Positions 34,827 to 44,409 of a stretch of 64,000 nt of DNA are shown in pieces. The notes under the pieces are model-generated. The model worked only from the letters and a program-made list of their open reading frames with translations. It ran no database searches and was not told where the DNA came from. The translations under genes were made by a program, and so were the position numbers. This DNA comes from Mesorhizobium sp. WSM4306 (lineage in GTDB: Bacteria > Pseudomonadota > Alphaproteobacteria > Rhizobiales > Rhizobiaceae). The stretch is taken from positions 1 to 64,000 of the forward strand of contig NZ_VFTC01000008.1 in assembly GCF_007003975.1 (NCBI RefSeq). The letters are read 5' to 3'. Numbering within the stretch: position 1 is the first letter of the stretch; the number at the start of each line of letters is the position of its first letter.

Positions 34827-36287
34827 ATGTGGCAGACCTTTGTGACCTACTGGCCTCTGATCCTCGTGATCATTCCGATGCTGATGGCCGCCATCGGCAT
34901 AGTCCATGCCATCATGACGAAGGAAGACGTCCGCGCCGCCACTGGCTGGGTGGGTGTGATGCTTTTGTCGCCGTTCCTGGGCGCCATCATCTACGCCATC
35001 GCCGGCATTAACCGCATCCGCCGCGCGACGATCAGCGCCATGCGACCCGTGGCCGGCGAAGCCGAGATGGCCAAGCAAGACCGCGACATAGCGCTGGAAG
35101 CGCTTATCTCAGCCGAATTCGGCCAACGGTTTGCCGGCCTGAAGACACTGGGCGACCGGGTGGCGCGGCGCGGCCTGCTTTCGGGAAACGCAATTACCAT
35201 CCTGCAGACAGGTGACGACGCTTACGCAGCCATGTGTGGGGCGATCGACGGCGCACAGCGCAGCGTCCTGCTCGAGACCTACATCTTCGACAATGACGAG
35301 ATCGGGCAGCGTTTCGTCGAATCGCTGGCCGGCGCGGTGCGGCGCGGTATCACTGTGCGCGTGCTGATCGATGCCGTCGGTGTGCGCTATTCCGTGCCCA
35401 GCATTCTCACGACTCTCCGCGAAGCCGGCGTCACCGTCGATCTCTTCAACGGCAACATCGTCATGGGCCTGAGACTTCCCTATGCGAACTTGCGAACCCA
35501 CAGGAAAATCCTGATCGTCGACGGTGCGGTGGCTTTCACGGGGGGCATGAACATCCGCAAGGGATTCTCGGCCGAATTCGTGGGAACCGCCAGTTCGGCA
35601 GATACGCATTTCCAGGTCACCGGGCCGGTCGTGGCCGACCTGTTTGCGGTTGCCGCCGAGGACTGGCGTTTTGCCGGCAACGAAGCCCTCAAGGACGAGA
35701 TCTGGCACGTGGAAAAACCCTCACCGCCTTCCGGTCAGCCGATCCTGGTGCGGGCCGTGGCGTCGGGGCCGGATGCCAGCAACGAGACCAACCACAAATT
35801 GCTCATGGGGGCATTTTCGGTCGCCCGCAAATCGATCCGCATCATGTCGCCCTATTTCCTGCCGGACCGGGAGTTTATCAGCGCGCTCACCACGGCGGCC
35901 AGGCGCGGCGTCGAGATCGACATCGTCGTGCCGGCGGTGAACAATCTCTTCCTGGTCGGCCGCGCCATGTCGGCGCAATACGACCAGGTGCTGAAGCATT
36001 ATTGCCGTGTCTGGCGCCATGAGGGATCGTTCGACCATTCGAAGCTGCTGTCGGTCGATGGCGTGTGGGCCTATGTCGGGTCCTCCAACCTCGACGCCCG
36101 ATCGCTCAGGCTGAATTTCGAGATCGATCTGGAGGTGTTGGATGCCGGCTTTGCCGCCGAGATCGAAGCGCGCATCGGAGCGGCAATCGCTTCGGCCAAA
36201 CCCGTCACACTCGCAACCCTGAAGTCGCGGCCATTTGTCATTCGTGTTTTTGACCGGTTGTTATGGCTGGGATCGCCCTATCTTTAG
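34827..36287 (+). CDS. cls: cardiolipin synthase-like phospholipase D family protein
   Basis: The protein has 486 residues, the length of E. coli ClsA. Two N-terminal membrane helices (YWPLILVIIPMLMAAIGIVHA and the next) precede two HKD motifs, HRKILIVDGAVAFTGG and HSKLLSVDGVWAYVGSSNLD. The activity expected is transfer of phosphatidyl groups to make cardiolipin. ATG 34827 is chosen because MWQTF begins the hydrophobic anchor. It precedes the EEP-family gene by 24 bp on the same strand. Confidence 0.9.
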   Translation: MWQTFVTYWPLILVIIPMLMAAIGIVHAIMTKEDVRAATGWVGVMLLSPFLGAIIYAIAGINRIRRATISAMRPVAGEAEMAKQDRDIALEALISAEFGQRFAGLKTLGDRVARRGLLSGNAITILQTGDDAYAAMCGAIDGAQRSVLLETYIFDNDEIGQRFVESLAGAVRRGITVRVLIDAVGVRYSVPSILTTLREAGVTVDLFNGNIVMGLRLPYANLRTHRKILIVDGAVAFTGGMNIRKGFSAEFVGTASSADTHFQVTGPVVADLFAVAAEDWRFAGNEALKDEIWHVEKPSPPSGQPILVRAVASGPDASNETNHKLLMGAFSVARKSIRIMSPYFLPDREFISALTTAARRGVEIDIVVPAVNNLFLVGRAMSAQYDQVLKHYCRVWRHEGSFDHSKLLSVDGVWAYVGSSNLDARSLRLNFEIDLEVLDAGFAAEIEARIGAAIASAKPVTLATLKSRPFVIRVFDRLLWLGSPYL

Positions 36288-36311
36288 AATCAGTACATTG
36301 ATAGCAGGCCT

Positions 36312-37109
36312 ATGGACATAAACGGACGCAGCCTCCCCGAGACCGTGCTCCTGTCGATCCGCGGCAGGAAAGCGCGCAAGGCAAATTCGACGCCGCGCAA
36401 GCGGGTCGAGGGCGCCGAAATGGTGGTCGCCTCCTACAATGTCCACAAATGCATCGGCACCGACCGCAGATTCGATCCCGAGCGGACCGCCCGCGTCATC
36501 CGCGAGATCGGCCCCGACGTCATTGCTTTGCAGGAGGCCGACAACCGGTTCGGCGACCGTGCCGGGCTGCTCGATCTTGCCCGGATCGAACACGAAACCG
36601 GGCTGGTGCCGGTGCCGGTTTCGGGAAACGGCAAAGGCCATGGCTGGCGCGGCAATGTGCTGTTGTTCAAGCGCGGCACGGTGCGCGACGTGCATCAGAT
36701 CAAGCTGCCGGGGCTGGAGCCGCGCGGCGCGCTGGTGGCCGAGATCGATCTCGACGAAACGCGCACGCTGCGCGTCATTGCCGCGCATCTCGGCCTGCTG
36801 CGTCGCTCGCGCTCCGAACAGGCCCGCGTCGTGCTCGACATTATGAGCAGCCAGGATGAAAGGCCGACCCTGCTGCTCGGCGACCTCAACGAATGGCGGC
36901 TGGGCAACCGCTCGGCGCTGAACACGCTGCACACCACCTTTGCCACCCCGCCGGCCGTGCCGACTTTCCCCTCAGGCCTGCCGGTGCTGGCGCTCGACCG
37001 CATCATGGGCAATCGGCACGATCTGGTTTCAGGCGTCGAGGCGCATGACACGCCGCTGTCGCGGGTCGCCTCCGACCACCTGCCGCTGACCGCTTACGTG
37101 CACCTGTAG
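36312..37109 (+). CDS. endonuclease/exonuclease/phosphatase family protein
   Basis: The 265-residue protein has the EEP fold motifs ASYNVHKCIGTD, IGPDVIALQEAD (metal-binding Glu), LLLGDLNEW and the terminal VASDHLPLTAYV catalytic Asp-His. The N-terminal 35 residues are basic and not part of the domain. Such proteins cleave phosphodiesters in nucleic acids or lipids. The linkage to cls, 24 bp upstream, favours a membrane-lipid or envelope role, but this is not proven. Confidence 0.86.
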   Translation: MDINGRSLPETVLLSIRGRKARKANSTPRKRVEGAEMVVASYNVHKCIGTDRRFDPERTARVIREIGPDVIALQEADNRFGDRAGLLDLARIEHETGLVPVPVSGNGKGHGWRGNVLLFKRGTVRDVHQIKLPGLEPRGALVAEIDLDETRTLRVIAAHLGLLRRSRSEQARVVLDIMSSQDERPTLLLGDLNEWRLGNRSALNTLHTTFATPPAVPTFPSGLPVLALDRIMGNRHDLVSGVEAHDTPLSRVASDHLPLTAYVHL

Positions 37110-37114
37110 CCGAG

Positions 37115-37636
37115 CTAACCGTTGGCCGCCGCATGGCCGGCCGTCGGCGCCATTGGCGGCCCGATGATTTCGGCCTCATAGCGCGCGCTCACACTCTTCA
37201 GCGCCTCGATGTCGGGCGGCATCGCCGGCGGCAAACCTTCCGCCTCCGCCGGCCGGCCACCATCGATGAAAACGCCCTCGCCGCCGCCAGGCGTCAGCAG
37301 CGTCAACATCCGCGCCGGCCTGTCGCCCTCGACCACGAAAGTGTGGGGAACGTTTCTCGGCAGGAACACGAATGAGCCCGCGCTCGCCCGGAAGGTGCGA
37401 TCGCCGCATTTCATCGTCAATTCCCCTTCCAGCACATAGAAGGACTCGTCCTCGCGGCGATGGACGTGCGGCGGCGAGAAACCCGGCGCTATGAGGGATT
37501 CCAGCAGGCCAAAGCCGCCTCCAGTGCTGGCCTCGGTGGCCTTCACCGTCATGCGGTTCCTCAGAAACCAGATTGCTTCCCCCTCGCCCGGTCCCAGGAA
37601 ACGTGCGTCGGCGGCGGTATGGCTGGAGATTGTCAT
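37115..37636 (-). CDS. cupin-domain protein
   Basis: The 173-residue protein has one small cupin barrel with motif 1 PPHVHRREDESFYVLEGEL (two His and one Glu ligand) and motif 2 FVFLPRNVPHTFVVEG (third His). Metal binding is therefore likely. Such proteins are dioxygenases, isomerases or storage-like binders; no substrate can be named. It is divergent from a TetR gene, with the starts 25 bp apart, so shared control is certain in outline. Confidence 0.82.
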   Translation of the reverse strand: MTISSHTAADARFLGPGEGEAIWFLRNRMTVKATEASTGGGFGLLESLIAPGFSPPHVHRREDESFYVLEGELTMKCGDRTFRASAGSFVFLPRNVPHTFVVEGDRPARMLTLLTPGGGEGVFIDGGRPAEAEGLPPAMPPDIEALKSVSARYEAEIIGPPMAPTAGHAAANG

Positions 37637-37660
37637 GAAAGCCCCCTTTCAATGTGCTTG

Positions 37661-38311
37661 ATGCGGTTATTGCACTCTTGTGCAATTAATAATCCGCACC
37701 CACGCACCGCGCAGAAGCGTCGCACCCGCAAGGCGATCGTCGATGCGGCGATCGCCTTGCTTGCCCAAGGCGAGACGCCGACCGTCAACGACGTGGCCGC
37801 CGCGGCCGACGTCTCGCGCCGAACCGTCTATCTCTACTTTCCGAGCTTCGATCAGTTGCTGCTCGATGCGACCGTCGGCGCGCTCAGCCAGGCGTCGGTC
37901 GATCGCGCCATCGAGCAGGCGAGCGACGACGGCGAGGCGCGCGTGGAGCATCTTGTCCGCGCGCTGCATCACGTCAGTCCCGAGGTCGAAAAGCTCGGTC
38001 GCTCGTTGATCAAGCTCACGGTCGATGGAGAGCCGCCGGCGGAGGGCGCGCCGCGCCGCGGCTACCGCCGGATCGAATGGATCGAGCAGGCGTTGTCGCC
38101 ATTTCGGGACCGCTTGGACCCGAAGCGCTGGAACCAGCTCGTCCGGGCGCTTGCCATGGTGATCGGCTGGGAGGCGCTGATCGTCCAGCGCGACGTCTGC
38201 GGCCTCGGCGCCGCGGAGGGCGAGGACCTGTCGGTGTGGGCGGCGAACGCACTTGTGCGGGCCGCGCTCGAGGATGAGGGCAATGCCGGCCCTCCGGTAT
38301 CGGGAAGTTAG
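37661..38311 (+). CDS. TetR-family regulator
   Basis: The protein has about 216 residues. The HTH is TRKAIVDAAIALLAQGETPTVNDVAAAADVSRRTVYLYFPSFDQLL, typical of TetR. ATG 37661 is the best in-frame start close to the domain, although no strong ribosome-binding site precedes it and ATG 37652 is an alternative. It probably controls the divergent cupin gene. The stop overlaps the end of the convergent SARP gene by 4 bp. Confidence 0.85.
   Translation: MRLLHSCAINNPHPRTAQKRRTRKAIVDAAIALLAQGETPTVNDVAAAADVSRRTVYLYFPSFDQLLLDATVGALSQASVDRAIEQASDDGEARVEHLVRALHHVSPEVEKLGRSLIKLTVDGEPPAEGAPRRGYRRIEWIEQALSPFRDRLDPKRWNQLVRALAMVIGWEALIVQRDVCGLGAAEGEDLSVWAANALVRAALEDEGNAGPPVSGS
37670..37685. promoter_or_regulatory. 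palindromic operator candidate for the TetR regulator
   Basis: TTGCACTCTTGTGCAA has perfect 6-bp arms (TTGCAC/GTGCAA) around TCTT. It lies at the start of the tetR reading frame and about 35 bp from the cupin start. A TetR dimer here could control its own gene and the cupin gene. Confidence 0.5.
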
Positions 38312-40284
38312 AAGTTCGGAAGGCCGGCTCTCGCCAGCATTTCAAGGAACCGCGAGTGATGATCATCCCTCACATAGCGCGGCAGAAAGCCGGGGCAGAC
38401 ATTTTCCACGTTGAGATGTGGAAGTTGCGACAGGCAATGATGGATGGCGCGTGAGGCTTCTTCATTGTTGCCGGTCGCCGAAGCAGCGGCCGCCCAGTAA
38501 AGGGCACCGCGGACGAACCCTGGCTTTGTCCTGACCACCTTGCGGGCGACTTCGAGCGTCCGGCGGTCGTCGCCGCCGGCGAACAGCGCGACCGCCAGTC
38601 CATGATGACGCCAGAAGTCGATGACGTCGTGCGTGCCGAGGCGTATCGCCTCATTGGCCGAGCGCAGCGCTTCGCTCACCTGGCCGCGCAGGCCGTAGAG
38701 CTCGCCGAGATCACCGTGGCCGCTCGGATAGCTCGGGTTGAGGCTGACCGCGTGGCGGCATTCGACGATTGCCTCGTCGATCCGACCATCACATTCGTAG
38801 GCGAACGACAAGATGCAACGGGCAATCTCATCATCCGGCACGGCCCTTACCGCGTCTTCGGCAAGCCGGATCGCGTTGTCGACATGCTGCCGCTTGCCAG
38901 GCAGCGCGCCGAATGCAAGCCCCATGGTCGTCGCGATGGATAGTGTCCGCTTTGCCCGAGCATTTTCGGGCGCAATCGAAAGGGCCTTTTCGGCGAGATC
39001 CTTCGACACCAGGAGCGAGTCCCGGGTCATCTCGAAGTACTTCATCAGAGCTTCATTCACCAACCTGCGCACTTCGGGGGTGCCCGGTGGGCTCTTGTCG
39101 CGAACCTTCCAGTTGGTCAGTTGAAGTTCGAGGCTGACCGCCAGCACAACCGCCTGCGCGATCCTGTCCTGGAATTCGAGCGCGTCCTCCGAATGGCCGT
39201 CGAATTTCTGGGCCCAGACATTGTGGCCATCGGCGGCGTCGACCAACTGAACGTTCACCCTCAATTCGTCCCCAGACCTCTGGATGCTGCCGTTGAGCAT
39301 GTAGCGGGCCCGCGGGGCCGCCGACGCCTTGGATTCCTCGCCGCCCTCCTTGAGCGGCGGGAGCCCCGAGAGCACGACATAGTCGGCCACCTCGGAAAGC
39401 GCCGTGGTGATGTCATGGACCAGACCCTTGGCGAAAAAATCGTCGCCGCGCTCGCCCGTCAGATTGACGAAGTCGGCGACACCAATGGATGGACGGCCGA
39501 GGCGCTGAACGGCAGGAACGCTATTTGCCGATTGCCGGCTCGTCGAGACGTCGGCAGCAGAGATGGATTGCCAGAGCGCTCTTGTCTCCGGGCCGACGTC
39601 AACACCGAACTCCTTCTTCAGCGCACTCCTGCAAGCCTCGAAGGTTCGCAACGCCTTGTCTCGCTGGCCGCAGGCTGCAAGCAGTTCCATCTTCAGCCGA
39701 TAAGATTCCTCTCGCGTCGGCTCCATGGCCAGAATTCGATCAGCCACGGCCAGTCCGTTTTCAGCATCCACGAGACGGGCGAGCTTCTCCATCGAGAGAA
39801 GCGCGCGGCTCAGCAGCCTTTCGCGTTCCGCTGCCGCCCAATCATCGAAAGCGTTGCTTCCCAGGTAAAAGCCATCGAGAAATGGCCCGGTGTAAAGCGC
39901 CAAGGCTGTTTCGAGTTCCGGCGCGGAACGGGCCGACACGCCCGCTTCGAAGTCCTCGACGTCAACCCGCACCGCGTCCGGCCTGAGGCCGATAAGCTCC
40001 TTGCGGGAGTGGACGATATCCATGCCCGCTCGCGACAGATCCCGGCGCAGGACGCTGAGCGTTTGCCGCAGACTGTTGCGCGAGTGCTCGCTGTCGCTAT
40101 CGCTCCACAGGAGGTCGGCCAGCCTCTCCCGTGGTGCCGCCATGCCTGGACAGCGGGCCAGATAGGCGAGGATCGCCGGGCCTCGCTTTCCAGTCAACCA
40201 AACCGGACCGCCAGCTTCCTTTTCAATCTGGAAACCGCCGAAGAGTGAGACTTTGCTGCCGGCGACGCCCGCCCCATTTCGCAT
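38308..40284 (-). CDS. SARP/BTAD-type regulator with TolB-like and TPR domains
   Basis: The 658-residue protein has an N-terminal winged-helix domain (RGPAILAYLARCPGMAAPRERLADLLWSD) and a BTAD helical domain (LYTGPFLDGFYLGSNAFDDWAAAERERLL). A TolB/adenylate-cyclase-associated domain follows (PSIGVADFVNLTGERGDDFFAKGLVHDITTALSEV), then a C-terminal TPR array (about 470-640). The layout is that of the large SARP-like regulators of rhizobia that read stress or cell status. ATG 40284 is chosen because the fold starts there; the frame is open further 5'. It is divergent from an EamA transporter, a plausible target. The effector is unknown. Confidence 0.8.
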   Translation of the reverse strand: MRNGAGVAGSKVSLFGGFQIEKEAGGPVWLTGKRGPAILAYLARCPGMAAPRERLADLLWSDSDSEHSRNSLRQTLSVLRRDLSRAGMDIVHSRKELIGLRPDAVRVDVEDFEAGVSARSAPELETALALYTGPFLDGFYLGSNAFDDWAAAERERLLSRALLSMEKLARLVDAENGLAVADRILAMEPTREESYRLKMELLAACGQRDKALRTFEACRSALKKEFGVDVGPETRALWQSISAADVSTSRQSANSVPAVQRLGRPSIGVADFVNLTGERGDDFFAKGLVHDITTALSEVADYVVLSGLPPLKEGGEESKASAAPRARYMLNGSIQRSGDELRVNVQLVDAADGHNVWAQKFDGHSEDALEFQDRIAQAVVLAVSLELQLTNWKVRDKSPPGTPEVRRLVNEALMKYFEMTRDSLLVSKDLAEKALSIAPENARAKRTLSIATTMGLAFGALPGKRQHVDNAIRLAEDAVRAVPDDEIARCILSFAYECDGRIDEAIVECRHAVSLNPSYPSGHGDLGELYGLRGQVSEALRSANEAIRLGTHDVIDFWRHHGLAVALFAGGDDRRTLEVARKVVRTKPGFVRGALYWAAAASATGNNEEASRAIHHCLSQLPHLNVENVCPGFLPRYVRDDHHSRFLEMLARAGLPNF

Positions 40285-40450
40285 TTGCTTGAACAGCTTT
40301 TCAGAATGACGAAATTCTAACTTAAAACTAACGCTGCGGAAACTCCGCTGCCCCGCCCCCAAGCGCTGCCGTGACGATACATCAATTAGGCTTCGCTGAA
40401 TTAGGGAAAACTGGAACCTACCATAGGTTTCCGGTCCGGGGGTGCGGCGG

Positions 40451-41443
40451 ATGTCGAAGCTCACAGCCAACTTGCTGCTCCTGTTCGCCGCCGCTCTGTG
40501 GGGCTTCGGGAACGTGGCGCAAAAGACGGTGCTCGATCACCTCGATGCGCTGAGCGCCGTTGGCCTGCGCTGCCTGATCGGTGGGCTGCTTATGCTGCCC
40601 TTCGTCCCGATCGAATGGCGAATGCCTGCCGGCGCCGGCCATCTTTCCAGCCTGGCCCGGGTGGTCGCGCTGTTTGCCGTCTCTATCGTGCTCCAGCAGC
40701 TCTGCTATCTCGGCGCTACCGTCACGAATGCAAGCTTCTTGATCAGCACGACAACGGTGATAACGCCGCTTGCCGCCTGGCTGTTGGTGGGTGAGCGTCC
40801 GACGACCGGTCTGATACTTGCCGCAGGATCGACCGTCGTCGGCTGCCTGCTTCTTTCTGGTGGGGTCGATGGTTTCAGTGGCGGCGATCTGACGGCCCTC
40901 CTATCGGCCGGCTGCTATGCGCTCTGGACGGTCGAGCTCGGGCGGCACATGCAGGCCCATGCCCGTCCCTTCACGGCCGCGGCCGCGCAGTTCCTCGCCG
41001 TCGCAGCGCTCGCCCTTCCGCTCGGGGCGATGCAAGGCAATCTGTCATTCACCGCGGCTTCCGAGGCCGGCCCCGAACTGGTGGTGCTTGGGGTGTTCTC
41101 CACAGCGATCGCCTTCGGCATACAGATTGCCGCCCTGCGCTTCACATCGGCCAGCCACGCCGTCGTGATCGTCAGCGCCGAAAGCGTCTTCGGCGCCATG
41201 GGCGCAGCGATCTTCCTCGGCGAGCAGCAATCGGTCGTCGGCGCGCTGGGTGCGGCCATCATCCTCGCTTCAATTCTGTCGGTCGCGATGGCGAGCCGAT
41301 CGCCGGTGCGCCTCACCTCGCGACCCGACGCTGGCGCTTCCGACGCCGGAGTCCGCGCCTTTGCAGGTGCACCAGCTGGCTGGGGGACTCCCGCAACCGC
41401 CAATCCTGCTCACGAGGAGGCGTTCCATGATCCTTGCCGGTGA
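40451..41443 (+). CDS. EamA-type (DMT superfamily) transporter
   Basis: The 330-residue protein has ten transmembrane segments in two EamA repeats, starting LLLLFAAALWGFGNVAQKTVLD and ending AIILASILSVAMA, followed by a polar tail of about 45 residues. Such tails are unusual for the family, and the last 17 bp overlap the next gene. ATG 40451 is preferred over 40442 because it begins the first helix. It is divergent from the SARP regulator. A palindrome-like GGAACCTACCATAGGTTTCC at about 40411-40430 could be an operator. Confidence 0.86.
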   Translation: MSKLTANLLLLFAAALWGFGNVAQKTVLDHLDALSAVGLRCLIGGLLMLPFVPIEWRMPAGAGHLSSLARVVALFAVSIVLQQLCYLGATVTNASFLISTTTVITPLAAWLLVGERPTTGLILAAGSTVVGCLLLSGGVDGFSGGDLTALLSAGCYALWTVELGRHMQAHARPFTAAAAQFLAVAALALPLGAMQGNLSFTAASEAGPELVVLGVFSTAIAFGIQIAALRFTSASHAVVIVSAESVFGAMGAAIFLGEQQSVVGALGAAIILASILSVAMASRSPVRLTSRPDAGASDAGVRAFAGAPAGWGTPATANPAHEEAFHDPCR

Positions 41444-42311
41444 TGGCCCGCGCTCGTCCGCCAGCCGAAATCGACCTGTCGTTGAGATGGAGGGTAGAAT
41501 GTTCGAATGCCTTCACGATGAACTGAGTTCCCGGCTTGATGCTGGGTCGGGAAAGAGTGCCCATTCCTTGCTGAGGCTGGCGGCGCTCGCCGCCATGGCG
41601 TTTTGGGTGCCGACCACGCAGGCCGCCGATGTCGACGGTGCGGTTCTGAATGTCGACGTCGCGGTCGTCTTCGCCGTGGACTTCTCCTCTTCGATCGACC
41701 CCAAGATCGCCGACCTGCAGCGCGAGGGCCATGCCGCGGCATTCACCTCGCCGGAGATCATCAGGGCCATCTCCCAGAATTACCTTGGCTGCATAGGCGT
41801 GGCCTATTTCGAATGGTCGAGCCCCGGCCACTCGCGCACAGTGCTGCCGTGGACGCGCATTTGCGGACTGGAAGACGCCAAGGCAACCGCGGCGGTGATC
41901 AGGGCGACCGGCGACACCGGCTATCTCCGTCGAGGCCGCGGCGGAACGTCGGTTTCGGCGGCCATCGATGTCGGAAGCCTTTTGCTCGACCGGTTTCCGG
42001 GGAATGCGATGAAGAAGGTGATCGACATATCTTCCAATGGCGAGAACAATGACGGGCTGCCCGTCCAGCCGAGCCGGCAGAACGCCATCGCCAAAGGATA
42101 CACGATCAACGCGATCGCCATTCCAGCAGATGACGAGGACCCCAAGCAGCCGCTTGCGTCCTATTTTGCGCAGTCCGTCATCGGCGGCTACCAGGCCTTC
42201 GTGATGTCGCCGACGGGGCCGCGCGACTACATCACGGCGCTGCGCCGCAAGCTGGTGACGGAAGTCAGCATGAACGTCGACCCGCACATTGCGGCAACGG
42301 GCATTCACTAG
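41427..42311 (+). CDS. DUF1194 protein, von Willebrand factor A-like, secreted
   Basis: The 294-residue protein matches DUF1194. It has an N-terminal stretch of about 45 polar residues, a hydrophobic signal (LLRLAALAAMAFWVPTTQA) and a VWA-like domain with MIDAS-like VDFSSSID and a later GGTSVSAAID. ATG 41427 has GAGGAGG at 41414-41420. Because the signal lies well inside, ATG 41499 is another start. It overlaps the transporter stop by 17 bp. Its role is unknown; VWA domains usually bind metals and partner proteins. Confidence 0.8.
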   Translation: MILAGDGPRSSASRNRPVVEMEGRMFECLHDELSSRLDAGSGKSAHSLLRLAALAAMAFWVPTTQAADVDGAVLNVDVAVVFAVDFSSSIDPKIADLQREGHAAAFTSPEIIRAISQNYLGCIGVAYFEWSSPGHSRTVLPWTRICGLEDAKATAAVIRATGDTGYLRRGRGGTSVSAAIDVGSLLLDRFPGNAMKKVIDISSNGENNDGLPVQPSRQNAIAKGYTINAIAIPADDEDPKQPLASYFAQSVIGGYQAFVMSPTGPRDYITALRRKLVTEVSMNVDPHIAATGIH

Positions 42312-42386
42312 GCCTGTATGGCCGTGCGTTTTATCAGGGCGCCGACGCGCCGCGTCGCCTCCATGCGGATGCGGCGACGGCCGCCC

Positions 42387-44366
42387 TCATCCCTCCCGCA
42401 GCCAGACCAGCATCTCGCCTGGATCGCGGTTGTCCCAGGCAAAATACGGGACCGCCTTGAGCTTCGTCGCTTCCGTCGCCGGCGGTTCAGAGCGATAGAG
42501 ATCGGCGCCCCAGTTTTCCGCCGTTTCCCGGCTGCCGGTGGCCGAGAGGGTGACGACGCCGCCGAGGAGGTTCGGCTCGGGGTGCGCCTCGATCTCAGCC
42601 GTGCGCGGCAAGGTGATGCGGTGCAGTTGGCCGGCATTGTCGGTCTCTTCGACGCAGTAGATCAACGGGCCGCGCGCAAGTGCTACGCGGCCGATATCCT
42701 GGCGCACCTGCGGGTTGGCGAACAGGCGCGAGATCGACATGTCGAGGTCGAGCTCGACGCGGTCGCCCTTTTGCCACTCGCGCCGGATCGCCGCGTAGCC
42801 ATCGTTCGACGCGGCATCGAGGTCGACAGACGCGCCGTTGACCTTCAGCGTCGCCTTGCGGCACCAGGACGGCACGCGCAGATGCAGCGTGAACTCAACG
42901 GGCGCATCCGGGTCGACCCGGATCGAGACCGCGCCGTCCCAGGGATAGTTGCTGGTCTGGACGAGGCTGACTGGCGTGCCCGCGATGTCGAAACGCGCCG
43001 TCGAGTCGCCATAGAGGTGGACGGCCAGCGCATCGTCGGCGAGGCTGTAGAAATAGCTGCCGATCGACGCCACCATGCGGCCGATATTGGGCGGGCAGCA
43101 GGGGCAGCGGTGCCATTTCCAGCGATTGTGCTTGCCCCGGCTTTCCAGCGGGTTCTGGTAGAAGAACAGCGAGCCGTCGAGCGACAGGCCGGAGATCGAG
43201 CCGTTGTAGAGCGCCCTCTCCATCATGTCGGCGTAGCGGGCGTTGGGACCCATGCCGAGCATGCGGCTGGCCCAGAACACCAGCCCGACCGAGGCACAGG
43301 TCTCGGCATAGGCGGTTTCGTTGGGCAGGTCGTAATCGCTGGTGAAGCCTTCATTGTGGGCCGACGGCCCGAGGCCGCCGGTGACGTAGAGGCTCTTGGT
43401 GGTGAGATCGTCCCAGAGCCGGTCGAGCGCTGCCCGCAGCGTATCGTCGCCATATTCGGTGGCGATGTCGGCCATGCCGGAATAGAGGTACATCGCCCTG
43501 ACCGCGTGACCGACGACCTTGTCCTGCTCGCGCACCGGCCTGTGCGACTGATTGTATTCGTAGGTCTTGAAATGATAGGCCTTCGGGTCGGCGCCGCGCG
43601 CACGCGCCTCTTCGTCGAAATAATGCGGCTCGACGCCGCGTTGGTCGATGAAGTATTTCGCCAGCTCCATGTATTTCCGCTGGCCCGTCGCCCGCGACAG
43701 CTTGACCAGCGCCAGCTCGATCTCCTCATGGCCGCAATAGCCCTTCCGCTTGCCGGGCTCCGGCCCGAACGTGTCGGCAATATGGTCGGCATAGCGGCAT
43801 AGGATGTCGAGCAGCTTGCGCTTGCCGGTGGCCTGGAAATAGGCGACCGCGCCCTCGATCAGATGGCCGGCGCAGTAGAGCTCGTGGCAGTCGCGCAAAT
43901 TGGTCCAGCGCAGGCCAGGCTGGATGCGCTGGTACCAGGAGGACAGATAGCCGTCGGGCTGCTGCAGCTTTTCGTACATGTCGATGACGGCGTCGATGTT
44001 TTTCTCCAGCCGGTCGTTGCGGCGGCGGTAGAGCGAATAGGCGGCGGTCTCGATGGTCTTGCCCCAGTCGGAATCCCAGAACATCTGCGTCGTCACGGTC
44101 GAGCCGGTGAAGCCGGGCGTGGCCGCCTCGTCGGGCGACGGCGAATGGAAGGGGATGACGAGGCCGGGCGACGGCCGGTCCGGATCGATCTGCTCCAGCA
44201 TGCGGGCCTCGACGCAGCGCTCGTAGAGGATGTCGGCGGTGCGCGAGGCGACCGCATCGACGCGGTCGCCCCAGAAGCCGCGCACGTCGACCTGCGGCAC
44301 CGGCAGCGGGCGGAAGGCGAGGCTCAGTTTTCCCGTCTTCCGGGCGGCGGAGTTGTGTTCGGTCAT
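42387..44366 (-). CDS. glycoside hydrolase family 127 (beta-L-arabinofuranosidase type)
   Basis: The 659-residue enzyme matches GH127 (DUF1680). Key zinc/cysteine motifs are AETCASVGLVFWASRM (the Glu-x-Cys pair) and HRCPCCPPNIGRM (adjacent cysteines, one being the nucleophile). These enzymes release beta-L-arabinofuranose from hydroxyproline-linked arabino-oligosaccharides of plant cell-wall glycoproteins. It has no signal peptide, so it acts on imported substrate. It is the last gene of the lacI-binding protein-permease locus, 43 bp after the second permease gene. Another L- or D-sugar furanoside cannot be excluded. Confidence 0.9.
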   Translation of the reverse strand: MTEHNSAARKTGKLSLAFRPLPVPQVDVRGFWGDRVDAVASRTADILYERCVEARMLEQIDPDRPSPGLVIPFHSPSPDEAATPGFTGSTVTTQMFWDSDWGKTIETAAYSLYRRRNDRLEKNIDAVIDMYEKLQQPDGYLSSWYQRIQPGLRWTNLRDCHELYCAGHLIEGAVAYFQATGKRKLLDILCRYADHIADTFGPEPGKRKGYCGHEEIELALVKLSRATGQRKYMELAKYFIDQRGVEPHYFDEEARARGADPKAYHFKTYEYNQSHRPVREQDKVVGHAVRAMYLYSGMADIATEYGDDTLRAALDRLWDDLTTKSLYVTGGLGPSAHNEGFTSDYDLPNETAYAETCASVGLVFWASRMLGMGPNARYADMMERALYNGSISGLSLDGSLFFYQNPLESRGKHNRWKWHRCPCCPPNIGRMVASIGSYFYSLADDALAVHLYGDSTARFDIAGTPVSLVQTSNYPWDGAVSIRVDPDAPVEFTLHLRVPSWCRKATLKVNGASVDLDAASNDGYAAIRREWQKGDRVELDLDMSISRLFANPQVRQDIGRVALARGPLIYCVEETDNAGQLHRITLPRTAEIEAHPEPNLLGGVVTLSATGSRETAENWGADLYRSEPPATEATKLKAVPYFAWDNRDPGEMLVWLREG

Positions 44367-44409
44367 CGGCTGGCTCCGTTCGATTTCGTCATTGTCATTT
44401 CACCGCGAG

